Assembly: GCA_023434205.1 (NCBI GenBank)
Contig: JAEYTB010000014.1
Span: 1-32,188 of the forward strand
Direction of reading: 5' to 3'
Source: Planctomycetota bacterium
Lineage (GTDB): Bacteria > Planctomycetota > Phycisphaerae > Phycisphaerales > UBA1924
Length of the DNA stretch: 32,188 nucleotides
The position numbers and the translations under genes are program-made. Positions 8,467 to 16,537 of the stretch are shown here, piece by piece (position 1 is the first letter of the stretch; each line of letters starts with the position of its first letter). The notes beneath the pieces are model-generated. The model saw only the letters and a list, made by a program, of their open reading frames with translations. It had not been told where the DNA came from and did no database searches.

Positions 8467-9039
8467 TCACCGACGGGCCGCGCTCCCCCACCTTGCCTTC
8501 TGGTCGGGCAGCCCGAGCATGTGCGCCAGCGGGAAGAGGAGCAGCGCCATCGGCACCGCGGCGAGCCCCGTGTACAACGCGCTCCCCAGCCCTGCCACAA
8601 GCTGCCGCTTCGCCTCCCAGGCGATCGGAGCGCCCGTCGCGTGCCGCAGCGTCAGCACCGCGCTGATCACGAGGTAGGCGACCACGGAACCCACCATCGC
8701 CAGAAAGCCCAGCGTGAACGGGTTACGCCGCATCATCACGCCGCGGAGCGCCAGCACGAGCTGGCACCCCAGCCCGTACGCGATCGCGTGGGGGCCCACG
8801 ATCGTCACCGTCCCGGTCCCTTCCCGCATCGGGATCTGGAACAGGAGGTCCATCGCGATGCCCACCGCCGCGGCACACCAGAACACCGTCACCCGCGGCG
8901 CCGCCATTGCGACGAACGTCAGCAGCACGAACACAAAGCTCGGGGCCATCCCCAGGCTCCCGAGCGTCAGCCCGTCGCGCAGCCCCTGCTCAAGGCCCAA
9001 GAACACCCATGCAAGCACGATGAACACCAGCCAGTTCAC
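8467..9039 (-). CDS. mreD: Rod shape-determining protein MreD
   Basis: This 190-residue membrane protein has five or six hydrophobic segments and the usual MreD length. It belongs to the elongasome with MreB and MreC, which guides peptidoglycan insertion along the cell side wall. The assignment rests on position, as its ATG overlaps the mreC stop codon (ATGA), and on the segment DLLFQIPMREG followed by GPHAIAYGLG. This corresponds to the conserved region around the third and fourth helices of MreD. MreD sequences diverge greatly, so similarity alone would be weaker than the gene order. Confidence 0.85.
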   Translation of the reverse strand: MNWLVFIVLAWVFLGLEQGLRDGLTLGSLGMAPSFVFVLLTFVAMAAPRVTVFWCAAAVGIAMDLLFQIPMREGTGTVTIVGPHAIAYGLGCQLVLALRGVMMRRNPFTLGFLAMVGSVVAYLVISAVLTLRHATGAPIAWEAKRQLVAGLGSALYTGLAAVPMALLLFPLAHMLGLPDQKARWGSAARR

Positions 9040-9941
9040 CGCCCGCCCCCCTTGCCCGGCGGGGCCAGCTCGGCATCAGGCAGAATGCGCAGCACGACCT
9101 CGCTCACCCGCTCCAGGTTCTTCACGGTCGGGCGGACGGTCACCACCTTCCGCAGGGGCTGCTTGGGGCTGGGGCCCACCGATTCAACCTTGCCCACGAG
9201 GAGCATCTGCGCTGTCCGCGGCCAGTGGGCCGGGTCGCGCAGCCGGACCTCATCGCCCACCTTGGGCTCGATGACCGCGCCTGTCGCCGCGTCGCGCCGG
9301 TCCTCCACATCCCCCGTCAGCGTCCCGTCGCCCCGCGGCGTGAGCGTACACGCCAGACCCGTGGTGGGGTTGGTCGGGTCGAGCATGATGACCGCCGTGA
9401 GCCCACCGCCCGCTTTGCTCGTGATCGGCGCGACGGTGGACGTGCGGTCCCCCGCGCTCACGACCCGGCCCAGCAGCTGCAGGCCGTAGGCCATCGCGAT
9501 GGTGTGCTGATCGATCCCCTGGTTGCGGCCCGCGCGGATCACCAGCAGCGGGTCGGCGAGGTCGCCCGAGCTCCCGATGACCGGCACCACAATCTGCTGC
9601 ACCTGGAGTTCGGGGTCGAGCGCGCGGCCTCGCTGGAGTTCCTGGATCATCAGCCGCAGGCGGTCGTTCTCGTCCAGGGCCTGCAGGAGCTGGACCTTGG
9701 CGACCTCCACCTCGTCGCGCAGCAGTCGCAGCTCGTCCGACTCGTTCCGCGGCGTGCCCGAGGGGTACAGCCAGCGCGACACCCCTGCGAGCGGATGGCT
9801 GATCGGCGCCACCAGCGTCTGCGTCAGGCGTGAGAAGCTCGAAAACCACGACACCCACCGCACCGGCACCACCAGCGCCAGCAGTGTCAGCACGACATAG
9901 GTCAGGGGCAGGAGCTTGCGTGCGTGTGCGGGGGGGATCAC
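9036..9941 (-). CDS. mreC: Rod shape-determining protein MreC
   Basis: This 301-residue protein has one N-terminal membrane helix (about residues 13-32). A coiled coil follows (about 65-105, rich in Leu, Glu and Arg, with LRLMIQELQRG), then the periplasmic beta-rich MreC domain. Recognisable pieces are VIGSSGDLADPLLVIRAGRNQGI, in which glycine-rich turns follow the family pattern, and VGKVESVGP near the C-terminus. MreC links MreB inside the cell to the peptidoglycan synthases outside the membrane. The gene starts 12 bases after mreB and overlaps mreD by four bases. Confidence 0.93.
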   Translation of the reverse strand: MIPPAHARKLLPLTYVVLTLLALVVPVRWVSWFSSFSRLTQTLVAPISHPLAGVSRWLYPSGTPRNESDELRLLRDEVEVAKVQLLQALDENDRLRLMIQELQRGRALDPELQVQQIVVPVIGSSGDLADPLLVIRAGRNQGIDQHTIAMAYGLQLLGRVVSAGDRTSTVAPITSKAGGGLTAVIMLDPTNPTTGLACTLTPRGDGTLTGDVEDRRDAATGAVIEPKVGDEVRLRDPAHWPRTAQMLLVGKVESVGPSPKQPLRKVVTVRPTVKNLERVSEVVLRILPDAELAPPGKGGGR

Positions 9942-9953
9942 GAGGGCTCCGCC

Positions 9954-11003
9954 TTACGCGTGGAGGTCATCCTCCAGCGTGCTCTTCCACTCCTCGAGGT
10001 GCTCGAGGTAGATGCACGTGCCGCGGGCCACGCAGGTCAGCGGGTCCTCCGCCAGTCGCGTCTCCAGGCCGGTGGCCTTCTGCACCATGTTGGTCAGGCC
10101 CCGCAGCAGCGAGCCGCCGCCGGCCATGCAGATGCCGTTGTCGACGAGGTCCGCGGCGAGCTCGGGCTCGGCTCGCTCCAGCGTCCGCGTGACGGCCTCG
10201 CAGATCGCGGTGACGGGCTCCATGAGGGCCTCGCGGATCTCCTCGCTGGTGACGGAGGTCTTGCGGGGCAGGCCGCTGATCATGTCGCGACCGCGCACGT
10301 CCATCGTGGTTTCGGCCTCCACGGGGTGGGCCGAGCCGATTTCGATCTTGATGCGCTCCGCGGTCTGCTCGCCGATCATCATGTTGTACGTGCGCTTCAT
10401 GTGGTTGATGATCGCCTCGTCCATGTCGTCACCGGCGACGCGCACCGACTCGCACGTGGCGATATCCGCCAGCGACATGATGGCGACTTCCGTGGTGCCG
10501 CCGCCGATGTCCACGATCATCGACGCCGTGGCCTCCGCGAACGGCAGCCCCGCGCCGATCGCCGCGGCGATGGGCTCCTCGATCAGGTATGTCCGCCGCG
10601 CACCGGCACGCTCCGCCGAATCGAACACCGCCCGCTTCTCAACCGCCGTGATGCCGCTGGGGACGGAGATCACCACCCGCGGGCCGAAGATCTTGCTCTT
10701 GCCGTTGACCTTGCGGATGAAGTAGCTCAGCATCGCCTCGGTGATCTCAAAGTCGGAGATCACGCCGTCCTTGAGGGGGCGGACGGCGGTGATCGAACCG
10801 GGCGTCTTGCCCAGCATCTCCTTCGCCACCCAGCCCACCGCCTCGCCGTTCTTGAGGACCTGGTTCGTGCCCTTGCGCACCGCCACCACCGAGGGCTCGT
10901 TGAGCACGATGCCCTGGCCGCGCACGGAGACAAGGGTGTTGCACGTCCCCAGGTCGATCCCCATGTCGACGCTGAAGAGTCCAAGGAAGCGGTCAAGCAG
11001 CAC
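9954..11003 (-). CDS. mreB: Rod shape-determining protein MreB (bacterial actin)
   Basis: This is an actin-like ATPase that forms membrane-bound filaments directing cell-wall elongation. The phosphate-1 motif is MGIDLGTCNTLV, phosphate-2 is IVDIGGGTTEVAIMSL, and the adenosine motif is MAGGGSLLRGL. Using the GTG at 11003 gives 349 residues starting LLDRFLGLFS, the usual length and N-terminus for MreB. An AAAAGGG stretch eight bases upstream supports this start. Longer starts at GTG 11024 or beyond lack a ribosome binding site. It is the first gene of the mre operon. Planctomycetes vary in having MreB, so an intact copy here suggests peptidoglycan-based rod growth or a relic of it. Confidence 0.96.
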   Translation of the reverse strand: MLLDRFLGLFSVDMGIDLGTCNTLVSVRGQGIVLNEPSVVAVRKGTNQVLKNGEAVGWVAKEMLGKTPGSITAVRPLKDGVISDFEITEAMLSYFIRKVNGKSKIFGPRVVISVPSGITAVEKRAVFDSAERAGARRTYLIEEPIAAAIGAGLPFAEATASMIVDIGGGTTEVAIMSLADIATCESVRVAGDDMDEAIINHMKRTYNMMIGEQTAERIKIEIGSAHPVEAETTMDVRGRDMISGLPRKTSVTSEEIREALMEPVTAICEAVTRTLERAEPELAADLVDNGICMAGGGSLLRGLTNMVQKATGLETRLAEDPLTCVARGTCIYLEHLEEWKSTLEDDLHA

Positions 11004-11011
11004 AGGTTCGG

Positions 11012-11018
11012 CCCTTTT
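11012..11018 (-). promoter_or_regulatory. Ribosome binding site that sets the mreB GTG start
   Basis: AAAAGGG on the minus strand lies eight bases before the GTG at 11003. No comparable site precedes the other in-frame start candidates, so it decides between them. Confidence 0.6.
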
Positions 11019-11176
11019 CAGCACACTCACGGCAAGCCATCTCCGACGGCGTTGAACGGTCGAAACTCCGGGGCGGGCGGTCGCTCCTTCGACCCTGGCC
11101 GATCCCCCCCATGCGAACACCAACCCACGAGCCCCAACCCCGCCCGTCGCGATCCTAAGAGAGAGATGGGTTTCAG

Positions 11177-11204
11177 ATTATCGGCCGGATGCCCTGAAAG
11201 CCAA
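11177..11204 (-). promoter_or_regulatory. Possible sigma70-type promoter of the mre operon
   Basis: On the minus strand TTGGCT (11204-11199) and GATAAT (11182-11177) are 16 bases apart and match the consensus boxes at 4 and 5 of 6 positions. Transcription would start near 11170, leaving a leader of roughly 165 bases before mreB. The intergenic region has no better candidate on this strand. Confidence 0.45.
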
Positions 11205-11510
11205 TCGCGGAATTCGGCGCCACCGCCGCGGGGGCCCGGCGCGGACCTGAACTCGGCCCGGAACGGGGGGCGGAAGGTCCGTTTCGCCCCCAACACCTGC
11301 GGGAGGCGCGTTGTCCCATGACCGCGGCCGGCGGAGTAGGCGTTGCGGAGAACCTGTCGATATCCCGTCAACCGCCGGCCCGGCCCGGCGTGTCGATTTT
11401 CTGCTCACCGGTCCGGGTGGAGCCGCCCCGCCGCGTCCATTCGCCCCACCGTCATCGAAATCCTACTATCACCCTTCGCTCGCCCGCGAGCCCAACGAGG
11501 TACCCCCCCG
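11205..11510. other. Divergent intergenic region between mre operon and E1 alpha gene
   Basis: I find no gene in these 306 bases. Open frames here are extensions without start signals. A weak -10-like TACTAT lies at 11464-11469, with TTCGCC 18 bases upstream as a poor -35. GAGG stands 10 bases before the ATG at 11511. No riboswitch or long inverted repeat is evident. Confidence 0.5.
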
Positions 11511-12701
11511 ATGTCGAATGTGACCGCCCGGCCCCCCATGACCAAGCCCGAATCCGGCAAGCCGGCCCGGCGGCCCAGCGATGGCCTGCCCCCCGCCACG
11601 TTCATCAAGTGGCTGCGGGATATGTACCTCATCCGCGAGTTCGAGAACCGCACGGCCCAGGCCTATCAGCAGGCCAAGATCGGCGGCTTCTGCCACCTCT
11701 ACATCGGGCAGGAAGCCCTCGTCGTGGGCACCATCAACTCCGTCAACCAGGACGACCCCATTGTCACCGCCTACCGCGATCACGGCCACGCCCTGGCCCG
11801 CGGCATGACGCCCGAGGCCTGCATGGCCGAGATGTACGGCAAGATCGGGGGCTGCGCCAAGGGCAAGGGCGGCTCGATGCACATGTTCGACCGCCCCAAC
11901 TGGCTCTTCGGCGGCCACGGCATCGTGTCGGCCCAGAACCCGCTGGGCACCGGCCTGGCCTTTGCTGCCAAGTACGAGGTTGAGGTGCTGGGCAAGGCCC
12001 TGCCCAACCCCGGCGTCGAGGCGGGCCAGCCCGCGAAGAAGAAGGTCGCGCTGTGCTACATGGGCGACGGCGCCCTCAATCAGGGCGCCCTGCACGAGGC
12101 GATGAACCTCGCGGGGCTGTGGAGCCTGCCGGTCATCTACATCGTCGAGAACAACGGCTACTCCATGGGCACCTCGATCCACCGGGGCACCACCATGGCC
12201 GACGACCTGACCAAGAAGGCCGACGCCTACGGCATCCGCGGCGAGATCATCGACGGCTTCGACGTCGTGGACCTCTACGACGAGTTCAAGCCCCTCGCCG
12301 ACTGGTGCCGCGAGAACCAGAAGCCCGCGTTCGTGGACCTCAAGACCTACCGGTACCTGGGCCACTCGATGTCCGACCCGCAGAAGTACCGCACCAAGGA
12401 CGAGGTCGAGCAGTTCAAGGCCAAGGACTCGATCGACCGCCTCGCGGCCCAGCTTATGAACGAGCGCAAGGGGCCCGACGGCAAGCCGATGATGACCGAG
12501 CAGCAGTTCATCGACATGCAGGCCGAGGTCAAGGAGCTGGTGAAGCGGTCGCTCGACTTCGCCGAGCAGAGCCCCACGCCCGACGCCTCGGAGCTCTACA
12601 CCGACGTGCTGCTCAACCCAATGAAGAACATGAGCCCCTCGGGCGAGTACACCCGCGGCACGCCCAACCCGCTCTTCGACCTCCGCGAGAACCTGGACTG
12701 A
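11511..12701 (+). CDS. pdhA: Pyruvate dehydrogenase E1 component, alpha subunit (stand-alone copy)
   Basis: This 396-residue thiamine-diphosphate enzyme subunit decarboxylates pyruvate and passes the acetyl group to lipoyl-E2. The ATG at 11511 is preceded by GAGG. Conserved segments are FCHLYIGQEA, TAYRDHGHALARG, KGGSMHMF and GGHGIVSAQNP. The TPP-binding motif runs from GDGALNQG (residues 185-192) to VENN (residue 215). The Ser/Tyr-rich region YRYLGHSMSDPQKYR is the usual phosphorylation-loop region of this type. The sequence resembles the mitochondrial and alphaproteobacterial kind of E1 alpha, unlike the second copy at 17141. No E1 beta, E2 or E3 gene adjoins it, and the next gene is convergent with only 15 bases between. 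Its partner must be encoded elsewhere or be the E1 beta at 18536. Confidence 0.95.
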   Translation: MSNVTARPPMTKPESGKPARRPSDGLPPATFIKWLRDMYLIREFENRTAQAYQQAKIGGFCHLYIGQEALVVGTINSVNQDDPIVTAYRDHGHALARGMTPEACMAEMYGKIGGCAKGKGGSMHMFDRPNWLFGGHGIVSAQNPLGTGLAFAAKYEVEVLGKALPNPGVEAGQPAKKKVALCYMGDGALNQGALHEAMNLAGLWSLPVIYIVENNGYSMGTSIHRGTTMADDLTKKADAYGIRGEIIDGFDVVDLYDEFKPLADWCRENQKPAFVDLKTYRYLGHSMSDPQKYRTKDEVEQFKAKDSIDRLAAQLMNERKGPDGKPMMTEQQFIDMQAEVKELVKRSLDFAEQSPTPDASELYTDVLLNPMKNMSPSGEYTRGTPNPLFDLRENLD

Positions 12702-12716
12702 TCCCGCCCGCCGGGC

Positions 12717-13559
12717 TCAGACCAGCTTGAGAGCGTAGAAGACCGCCGTGAACGCCAGGTCCGCGATCACGATCGCGACGACGCACTGCACGACCGTGCT
12801 GGTGGTCGCCTTGCCGACGCCCGCCGCGCCCCCGCTCACGCGCAGGCCGTTGAGGCAGGCGATCACGCCGATGAGCATGCCGAAGATGGTCCCCTTGGCG
12901 ACGCCCGTGTAGAAGTCCACGGACTTGGCCTGCTGGAGCAGGTTGGACATGAAGGTCGCCTCGGGGATGTCCAGCACCGTCATCGAGATGAACAGCGCCG
13001 CCGCGATCGCCACGATGTCCGCGATCACCGCGAGGGCCGTCATCGAAACGATCGTGGCCAGCACCCGCGGCACCACCAGGAACCGCACCGGGTTCAGGGC
13101 GTGGGCCTCGAGCGCCTCGACCTCCTCCCCCACCACCATCGTCCCGATCTCCGCGGCGATCGAGGCCCCGGCGAAACCCGTCAGCACGATGGCCCCGATG
13201 AGCGGCCCCAGCTCGCGCAGCACCGCCACGCCGATGATGTTGGCCACCAGTTCCTTCTGCCCGAACTGGTCCAGCGGCGGGGCGAGCTGGAAGGCCAGGA
13301 TCAGCCCCACGCACCCCGACACCAGCGACACGATAAAGATGCTCTTCACCCCCACCCGCACGATCTGCGCCACGATGGCCCGCCGGCCCAGGCGGGTCCG
13401 CCGCAGGATGAGGGCCCGCGAGATCCACCGCAGCATGTCCCACAGCAAGAACACGCTGGCGCCGATCATGTCCAGCGCATTGAGGAACGTGCTCCCCGCC
13501 AGCTCCAGCGGGGCGAGCAGCGTGCGGGCGATTGAGTGTGACCGGCCGGGCTCTGCCAC
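12717..13559 (-). CDS. MlaE-family ABC transporter permease (lipid transport)
   Basis: This 280-residue inner-membrane protein belongs to the MlaE/YrbE family, the permease of ABC systems that move phospholipids between inner and outer membranes. The family core is seen in VAVLRELGPLIGAIVLTGFA, AAEIGTMVVGEEVEAL and NPVRFLVVPRVLA, followed by the C-terminal helices. The start is a GTG at 13559 with GGGGAG seven bases upstream. It is the last gene of a four-gene operon, 14 bases after a STAS-domain gene. In E. coli the STAS protein MlaB binds the ATPase MlaF, but no MlaF ATPase or MlaD substrate-binding gene is present here. Those subunits must lie elsewhere. Confidence 0.93.
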   Translation of the reverse strand: MAEPGRSHSIARTLLAPLELAGSTFLNALDMIGASVFLLWDMLRWISRALILRRTRLGRRAIVAQIVRVGVKSIFIVSLVSGCVGLILAFQLAPPLDQFGQKELVANIIGVAVLRELGPLIGAIVLTGFAGASIAAEIGTMVVGEEVEALEAHALNPVRFLVVPRVLATIVSMTALAVIADIVAIAAALFISMTVLDIPEATFMSNLLQQAKSVDFYTGVAKGTIFGMLIGVIACLNGLRVSGGAAGVGKATTSTVVQCVVAIVIADLAFTAVFYALKLV

Positions 13560-13573
13560 TCACACGCTCCCCG

Positions 13574-13921
13574 TTACAGCGTCACCGCCTCGTCCACGTT
13601 CCCGGTGATCTTGAACACGGTGTTCAGTCGGGCGATCTCGAACACGGCCCGCACGCGCTCGGTCAACCCCGTGAGCACCAGCGGCGTCCCGTTCTTCTTT
13701 GAGATCTGCAGGCCCTCCACCAGCGTCGCCAGCCCGGGCGTCGCCATGTACGACACGCCCGTGAGGTCGATCACCAGCTTCCGCGGCTTCTTGTCGTACG
13801 CGGACTTGATCGCCGTCTGAAGGATCGGCGCCTCGTGATACCCGATCTCGCCCGCGGGCGCGAGCACGGTCACCCCGGATCGGTCGGTCACAGACACATT
13901 CAGCAGGTCACGGTCAGCCAT
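13574..13921 (-). CDS. STAS domain protein (anti-sigma factor antagonist or MlaB-like)
   Basis: This 115-residue protein is a single STAS domain. It begins with LNVSVTDRSGVTVLAPAGEI and has the central strand RKLVIDLTGVSYM. The phosphorylation-site segment, normally D-S-[ST]-G-L, reads A-T-P-G-L here, with Thr61 at the acceptor position. It is followed on the operon by an MlaE permease and preceded by an RsbW-type kinase. It could therefore be a phospho-switch partner of that kinase, or a MlaB-like subunit of the lipid transporter, or both. There are 12 bases between it and the kinase gene. Confidence 0.9.
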   Translation of the reverse strand: MADRDLLNVSVTDRSGVTVLAPAGEIGYHEAPILQTAIKSAYDKKPRKLVIDLTGVSYMATPGLATLVEGLQISKKNGTPLVLTGLTERVRAVFEIARLNTVFKITGNVDEAVTL

Positions 13922-13933
13922 AGGTGTTCTTCT

Positions 13934-14419
13934 TCAGCAGTCGCAGTTGGTACACGGGTTCGGGCGGCTGTTCGCCGTGGCCTTCTCGCTCGCGCGCCGT
14001 TTGGTCATGGTCAGCCGCATGCCCGCCGCGCCGGGCCGCTTCTCGTACTTCACCTCGTCCATCACCTCGCGGATGATGTGAACGCCCAGGCCGCCCGGGC
14101 GGATGTCCTCCAGGTCGCGGCCTTTGATGTCGCACGGCTCCACCTGCCGCGCCTCATCCTCGATCACGATCTCCACAGCCTCCACGGGCTCGCCCACCGG
14201 CGTCAGCCGCAGCCAGATGCGGCCGTCCAGCTTCTTGTCATAGCCGTGCTTCATGACGTTGACGATGGCCTCGTCCACCGCGAGGGCCACCTGCGACGCC
14301 GCGTTGTCCGCGAAGCCCAGCCGCTTGGCCGAGAGGTTGATCATCTCCCGCACCGCGCAGAGGTAGATCGGGTTGCTCACCAGCTCCAGGGAAAGGTCGG
14401 GCCGGGTCGGCGTGCTCAT
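13934..14419 (-). CDS. RsbW-type anti-sigma factor serine/threonine kinase
   Basis: This 161-residue protein is an HATPase of the GHKL/RsbW kind. The N-box is LAVDEAIVNVMKHGY (Glu50, Asn54). The G1 region is VIEDEARQVEP, where the usual Gly of DxG is replaced by Ala. The G2 region is PGGLGVHII, followed by MDEVKYE. Such kinases bind a sigma factor or phosphorylate a STAS partner. The start ATG at 14419 overlaps the stop of the upstream lipoprotein gene (ATGA), which suggests translational coupling. The C-terminus is unusual: it ends in NPCTNCDC, three cysteines in the last six residues. The STAS gene follows directly. No sigma factor gene is near. Confidence 0.9.
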   Translation of the reverse strand: MSTPTRPDLSLELVSNPIYLCAVREMINLSAKRLGFADNAASQVALAVDEAIVNVMKHGYDKKLDGRIWLRLTPVGEPVEAVEIVIEDEARQVEPCDIKGRDLEDIRPGGLGVHIIREVMDEVKYEKRPGAAGMRLTMTKRRASEKATANSRPNPCTNCDC

Positions 14420-14742
14420 CGGCGACCGCCCTGGTTCTCCGCCACCCACGCCTGCCATCGCGCCACGGCCTCCTCCCGCTCGTGCTCGCCCGCCGCGTGC
14501 TCGTACCCGAGCCGCTCGCCCGTGATCCGCTCCAGCGCATCGATCGCGAGCAGCCGGGTCGCCGGGTCGTCGCTGTCCAGCATCCTGACCAGGTCCGGCG
14601 TTGCTGATGCGTCCCGCCCCGCCGCGGCTTGCACGATGGCCGCGTTGCGTGCCGCGGGCTCGGGCGAGTTGAAGTCCGCCCGGATGGTCGGCCCGCACGC
14701 GCCCACGCACAGCAACAGAATGAAGCCGGAGGTCCGTCTCAC
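14416..14742 (-). CDS. Small lipoprotein with HEAT-like repeat
   Basis: This is a 108-residue predicted lipoprotein, read from a GTG at 14742. A short basic start (VRRTSG) and a hydrophobic run lead to VGAC, putting the lipidated Cys at about residue 16. The mature part has a HEAT-like helical pair (ATPDLVRMLDSDDPATRLLA, then IDALERITG). The only longer frame runs antisense over the start of guaA and looks like non-coding sequence. No clear Shine-Dalgarno sequence is visible, so the start is uncertain. It is the first gene of the kinase/STAS/permease operon and overlaps the kinase gene by four bases. The function is unknown. Confidence 0.65.
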   Translation of the reverse strand: MRRTSGFILLLCVGACGPTIRADFNSPEPAARNAAIVQAAAGRDASATPDLVRMLDSDDPATRLLAIDALERITGERLGYEHAAGEHEREEAVARWQAWVAENQGGRR

Positions 14743-14902
14743 TGGCAGGGATTGTATCGGCACACCGCACGCCCCGCCCTCCACGCCTCCCGCCCGGGTT
14801 CCGCAGGGCGGAGGGTGACCATTCCGCCGCCATCCACTTCCTCCAACCCCCCACCCGCTCCCCTCTCCCCTATCCTTCCCGTTCCCCCGCGAGGAACACC
14901 CT

Positions 14903-16489
14903 ATGGCCAGCGCCCCCGCCCTCCCGCACGACCCGCACCGCGAGGTCATCCCGATCCTCGACTTTGGCGGCCAGACGGTCCAGCTCATCGCGCGGCGCGT
15001 CCGCGAGGCCGGCTGCTTCTCGCTCCTGGTCTCCCCCACGATCTCCGCGGACGAGCTCCGGAAGATGAACCCCAAGGGCATCATCCTGTCCGGCGGCCCT
15101 TCCTCCGTGTACGACAGGGGCGCCCCCACCTGCGACCCCGCGATCTTCGAGCTCGGTGTGCCGGTGCTGGGCATCTGCTACGGCCTGCAGCTCGCCGCGA
15201 AGCTTCTGGGCGGCACCGTGCAGGGCGGCGCCCACCGCGAGTTCGGCCGCGCCCAGCTCCACATCGACGCGTCCCGCCGGACCGAGCTCTTCATGGGCAT
15301 CCCCGACAAAACCACCGTCTGGATGTCCCACGGTGACCAGGTCACCGACCTGGGCGGAGTCTTCCAGATCATCGCGAGCACACCGACATGCCCCTACGCC
15401 GCGGTCCGGGGCACGCACATGGGAACCACGATCTACGGCGTCCAGTTCCACCCCGAGGTCACCCATACACCCCACGGCAGCGACCTGCTGCGCAACTTCG
15501 TCTTTGAGGTGTGCAAGGCCAAGGGCACGTGGAAAATGGCCGACTACGCCGAGCAGGCGTGCGCCCGGGTCCGCGCCCAGGTGGGCAGCAAGGGGCAGGT
15601 CATCTGCGGCCTATCGGGCGGCGTTGATTCTTCCGTCGTCGCGGCGCTGCTGCACAAGGCCATCGGTGACCAGCTCCACTGCGTGTTCGTCGATACGGGG
15701 CTGCTCCGCAGCGGGGAGCGTGAGCTGGTCGAGACCACGTTCCGCGACCACTTCAAGATCGACCTTCACACCGTGGACGCCGAGAAGGAGTTTCTCGCCG
15801 ACCTTGCCGGCGTGAGCGACCCGCAGGTGAAGCGCAAGCGGATCGGGCACCGCTTTATTGAAGTGTTCAAGGCCAAAGCGAAGTCCATCGAGGGAGCGGC
15901 GTTTCTTGCCCAGGGCACGCTGTACCCGGACGTGATCGAGTCCGGGCACGGGCACTCCGGCCAGGCCGCGGGGATCAAGCTGCACCACAACGTCGGCGGG
16001 CTGCCCGAGGACCTGGGCTTCGAGCTGATCGAGCCCCTGCGCGACCTGTTCAAAGACGAGGTCCGCAAGCTCGGCGCCGTGCTGGGCCTCCCCGACCAGC
16101 TCATCTGGCGGCACCCCTTCCCCGGCCCGGGGCTGGCCGTGCGCGTGCTGGGCGAGGTCACGAAGCAGAAGCTCGATGTGCTCCGCGAGTGCGACGAAAT
16201 CCTTCTTGAGGAGATCGTCGCGAACAACCTGTACCGCAGCACTTCGCAGGTGTTCGCGGTGCTGCTGCCGGTGCAGAGCGTCGGCGTGATGGGCGACGGC
16301 CGCACATATGACAACGTCGTCGCCGTCCGTGCCGTGGAGACCCAGGACTTCATGTCCGCGGACTGGTCTCGGATCCCCTACGAGGTCCTGGCCACAATCA
16401 GCAACCGCATCATCAACGAAGTCCGCGGCGTGAACCGGGTCGTCTACGACATCTCCAGCAAGCCGCCGGCCACGATCGAGTGGGAGTGA
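14903..16489 (+). CDS. guaA: GMP synthase (glutamine-hydrolysing)
   Basis: This enzyme converts XMP, ATP and glutamine to GMP in the last step of guanine nucleotide synthesis. At 528 residues it has the family's usual length. The N-terminal class I glutamine amidotransferase has Cys92 in GICYGLQLA and His183 and Glu185 in VQFHPEVTH. The ATP pyrophosphatase P-loop is GLSGGVDSS at residues 236-244. The C-terminal dimerisation domain ends IEWE as expected. The start has GAGGA seven bases upstream. The first motif reads DFGGQTVQLIARR, where many GMP synthases have SQYTQ. It is monocistronic between divergent and convergent neighbours. Confidence 0.98.
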   Translation: MASAPALPHDPHREVIPILDFGGQTVQLIARRVREAGCFSLLVSPTISADELRKMNPKGIILSGGPSSVYDRGAPTCDPAIFELGVPVLGICYGLQLAAKLLGGTVQGGAHREFGRAQLHIDASRRTELFMGIPDKTTVWMSHGDQVTDLGGVFQIIASTPTCPYAAVRGTHMGTTIYGVQFHPEVTHTPHGSDLLRNFVFEVCKAKGTWKMADYAEQACARVRAQVGSKGQVICGLSGGVDSSVVAALLHKAIGDQLHCVFVDTGLLRSGERELVETTFRDHFKIDLHTVDAEKEFLADLAGVSDPQVKRKRIGHRFIEVFKAKAKSIEGAAFLAQGTLYPDVIESGHGHSGQAAGIKLHHNVGGLPEDLGFELIEPLRDLFKDEVRKLGAVLGLPDQLIWRHPFPGPGLAVRVLGEVTKQKLDVLRECDEILLEEIVANNLYRSTSQVFAVLLPVQSVGVMGDGRTYDNVVAVRAVETQDFMSADWSRIPYEVLATISNRIINEVRGVNRVVYDISSKPPATIEWE

Positions 16490-16537
16490 GCACGGGGTAC
16501 CCCGCTGCCCCGCGGCGGAGCTTCCTCCGATGCCCCG

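Noticed and set aside
5947..9489. A very long open frame on the plus strand (about 1180 codons)
   Set aside because: It runs antisense through five well-identified genes, is rich in Arg, His and Pro, and has no family motif. It is a shadow of GC-rich codons.
9924..11321. Long plus-strand open frame opposite mreB
   Set aside because: mreB motifs on the other strand are unmistakable, and this frame has only low-complexity His, Arg and Asp-rich sequence.
14743..15174. N-terminal extension of the HEAT-like lipoprotein
   Set aside because: It would run antisense over the guaA start, and the lipoprotein signal begins only at the GTG at 14742.
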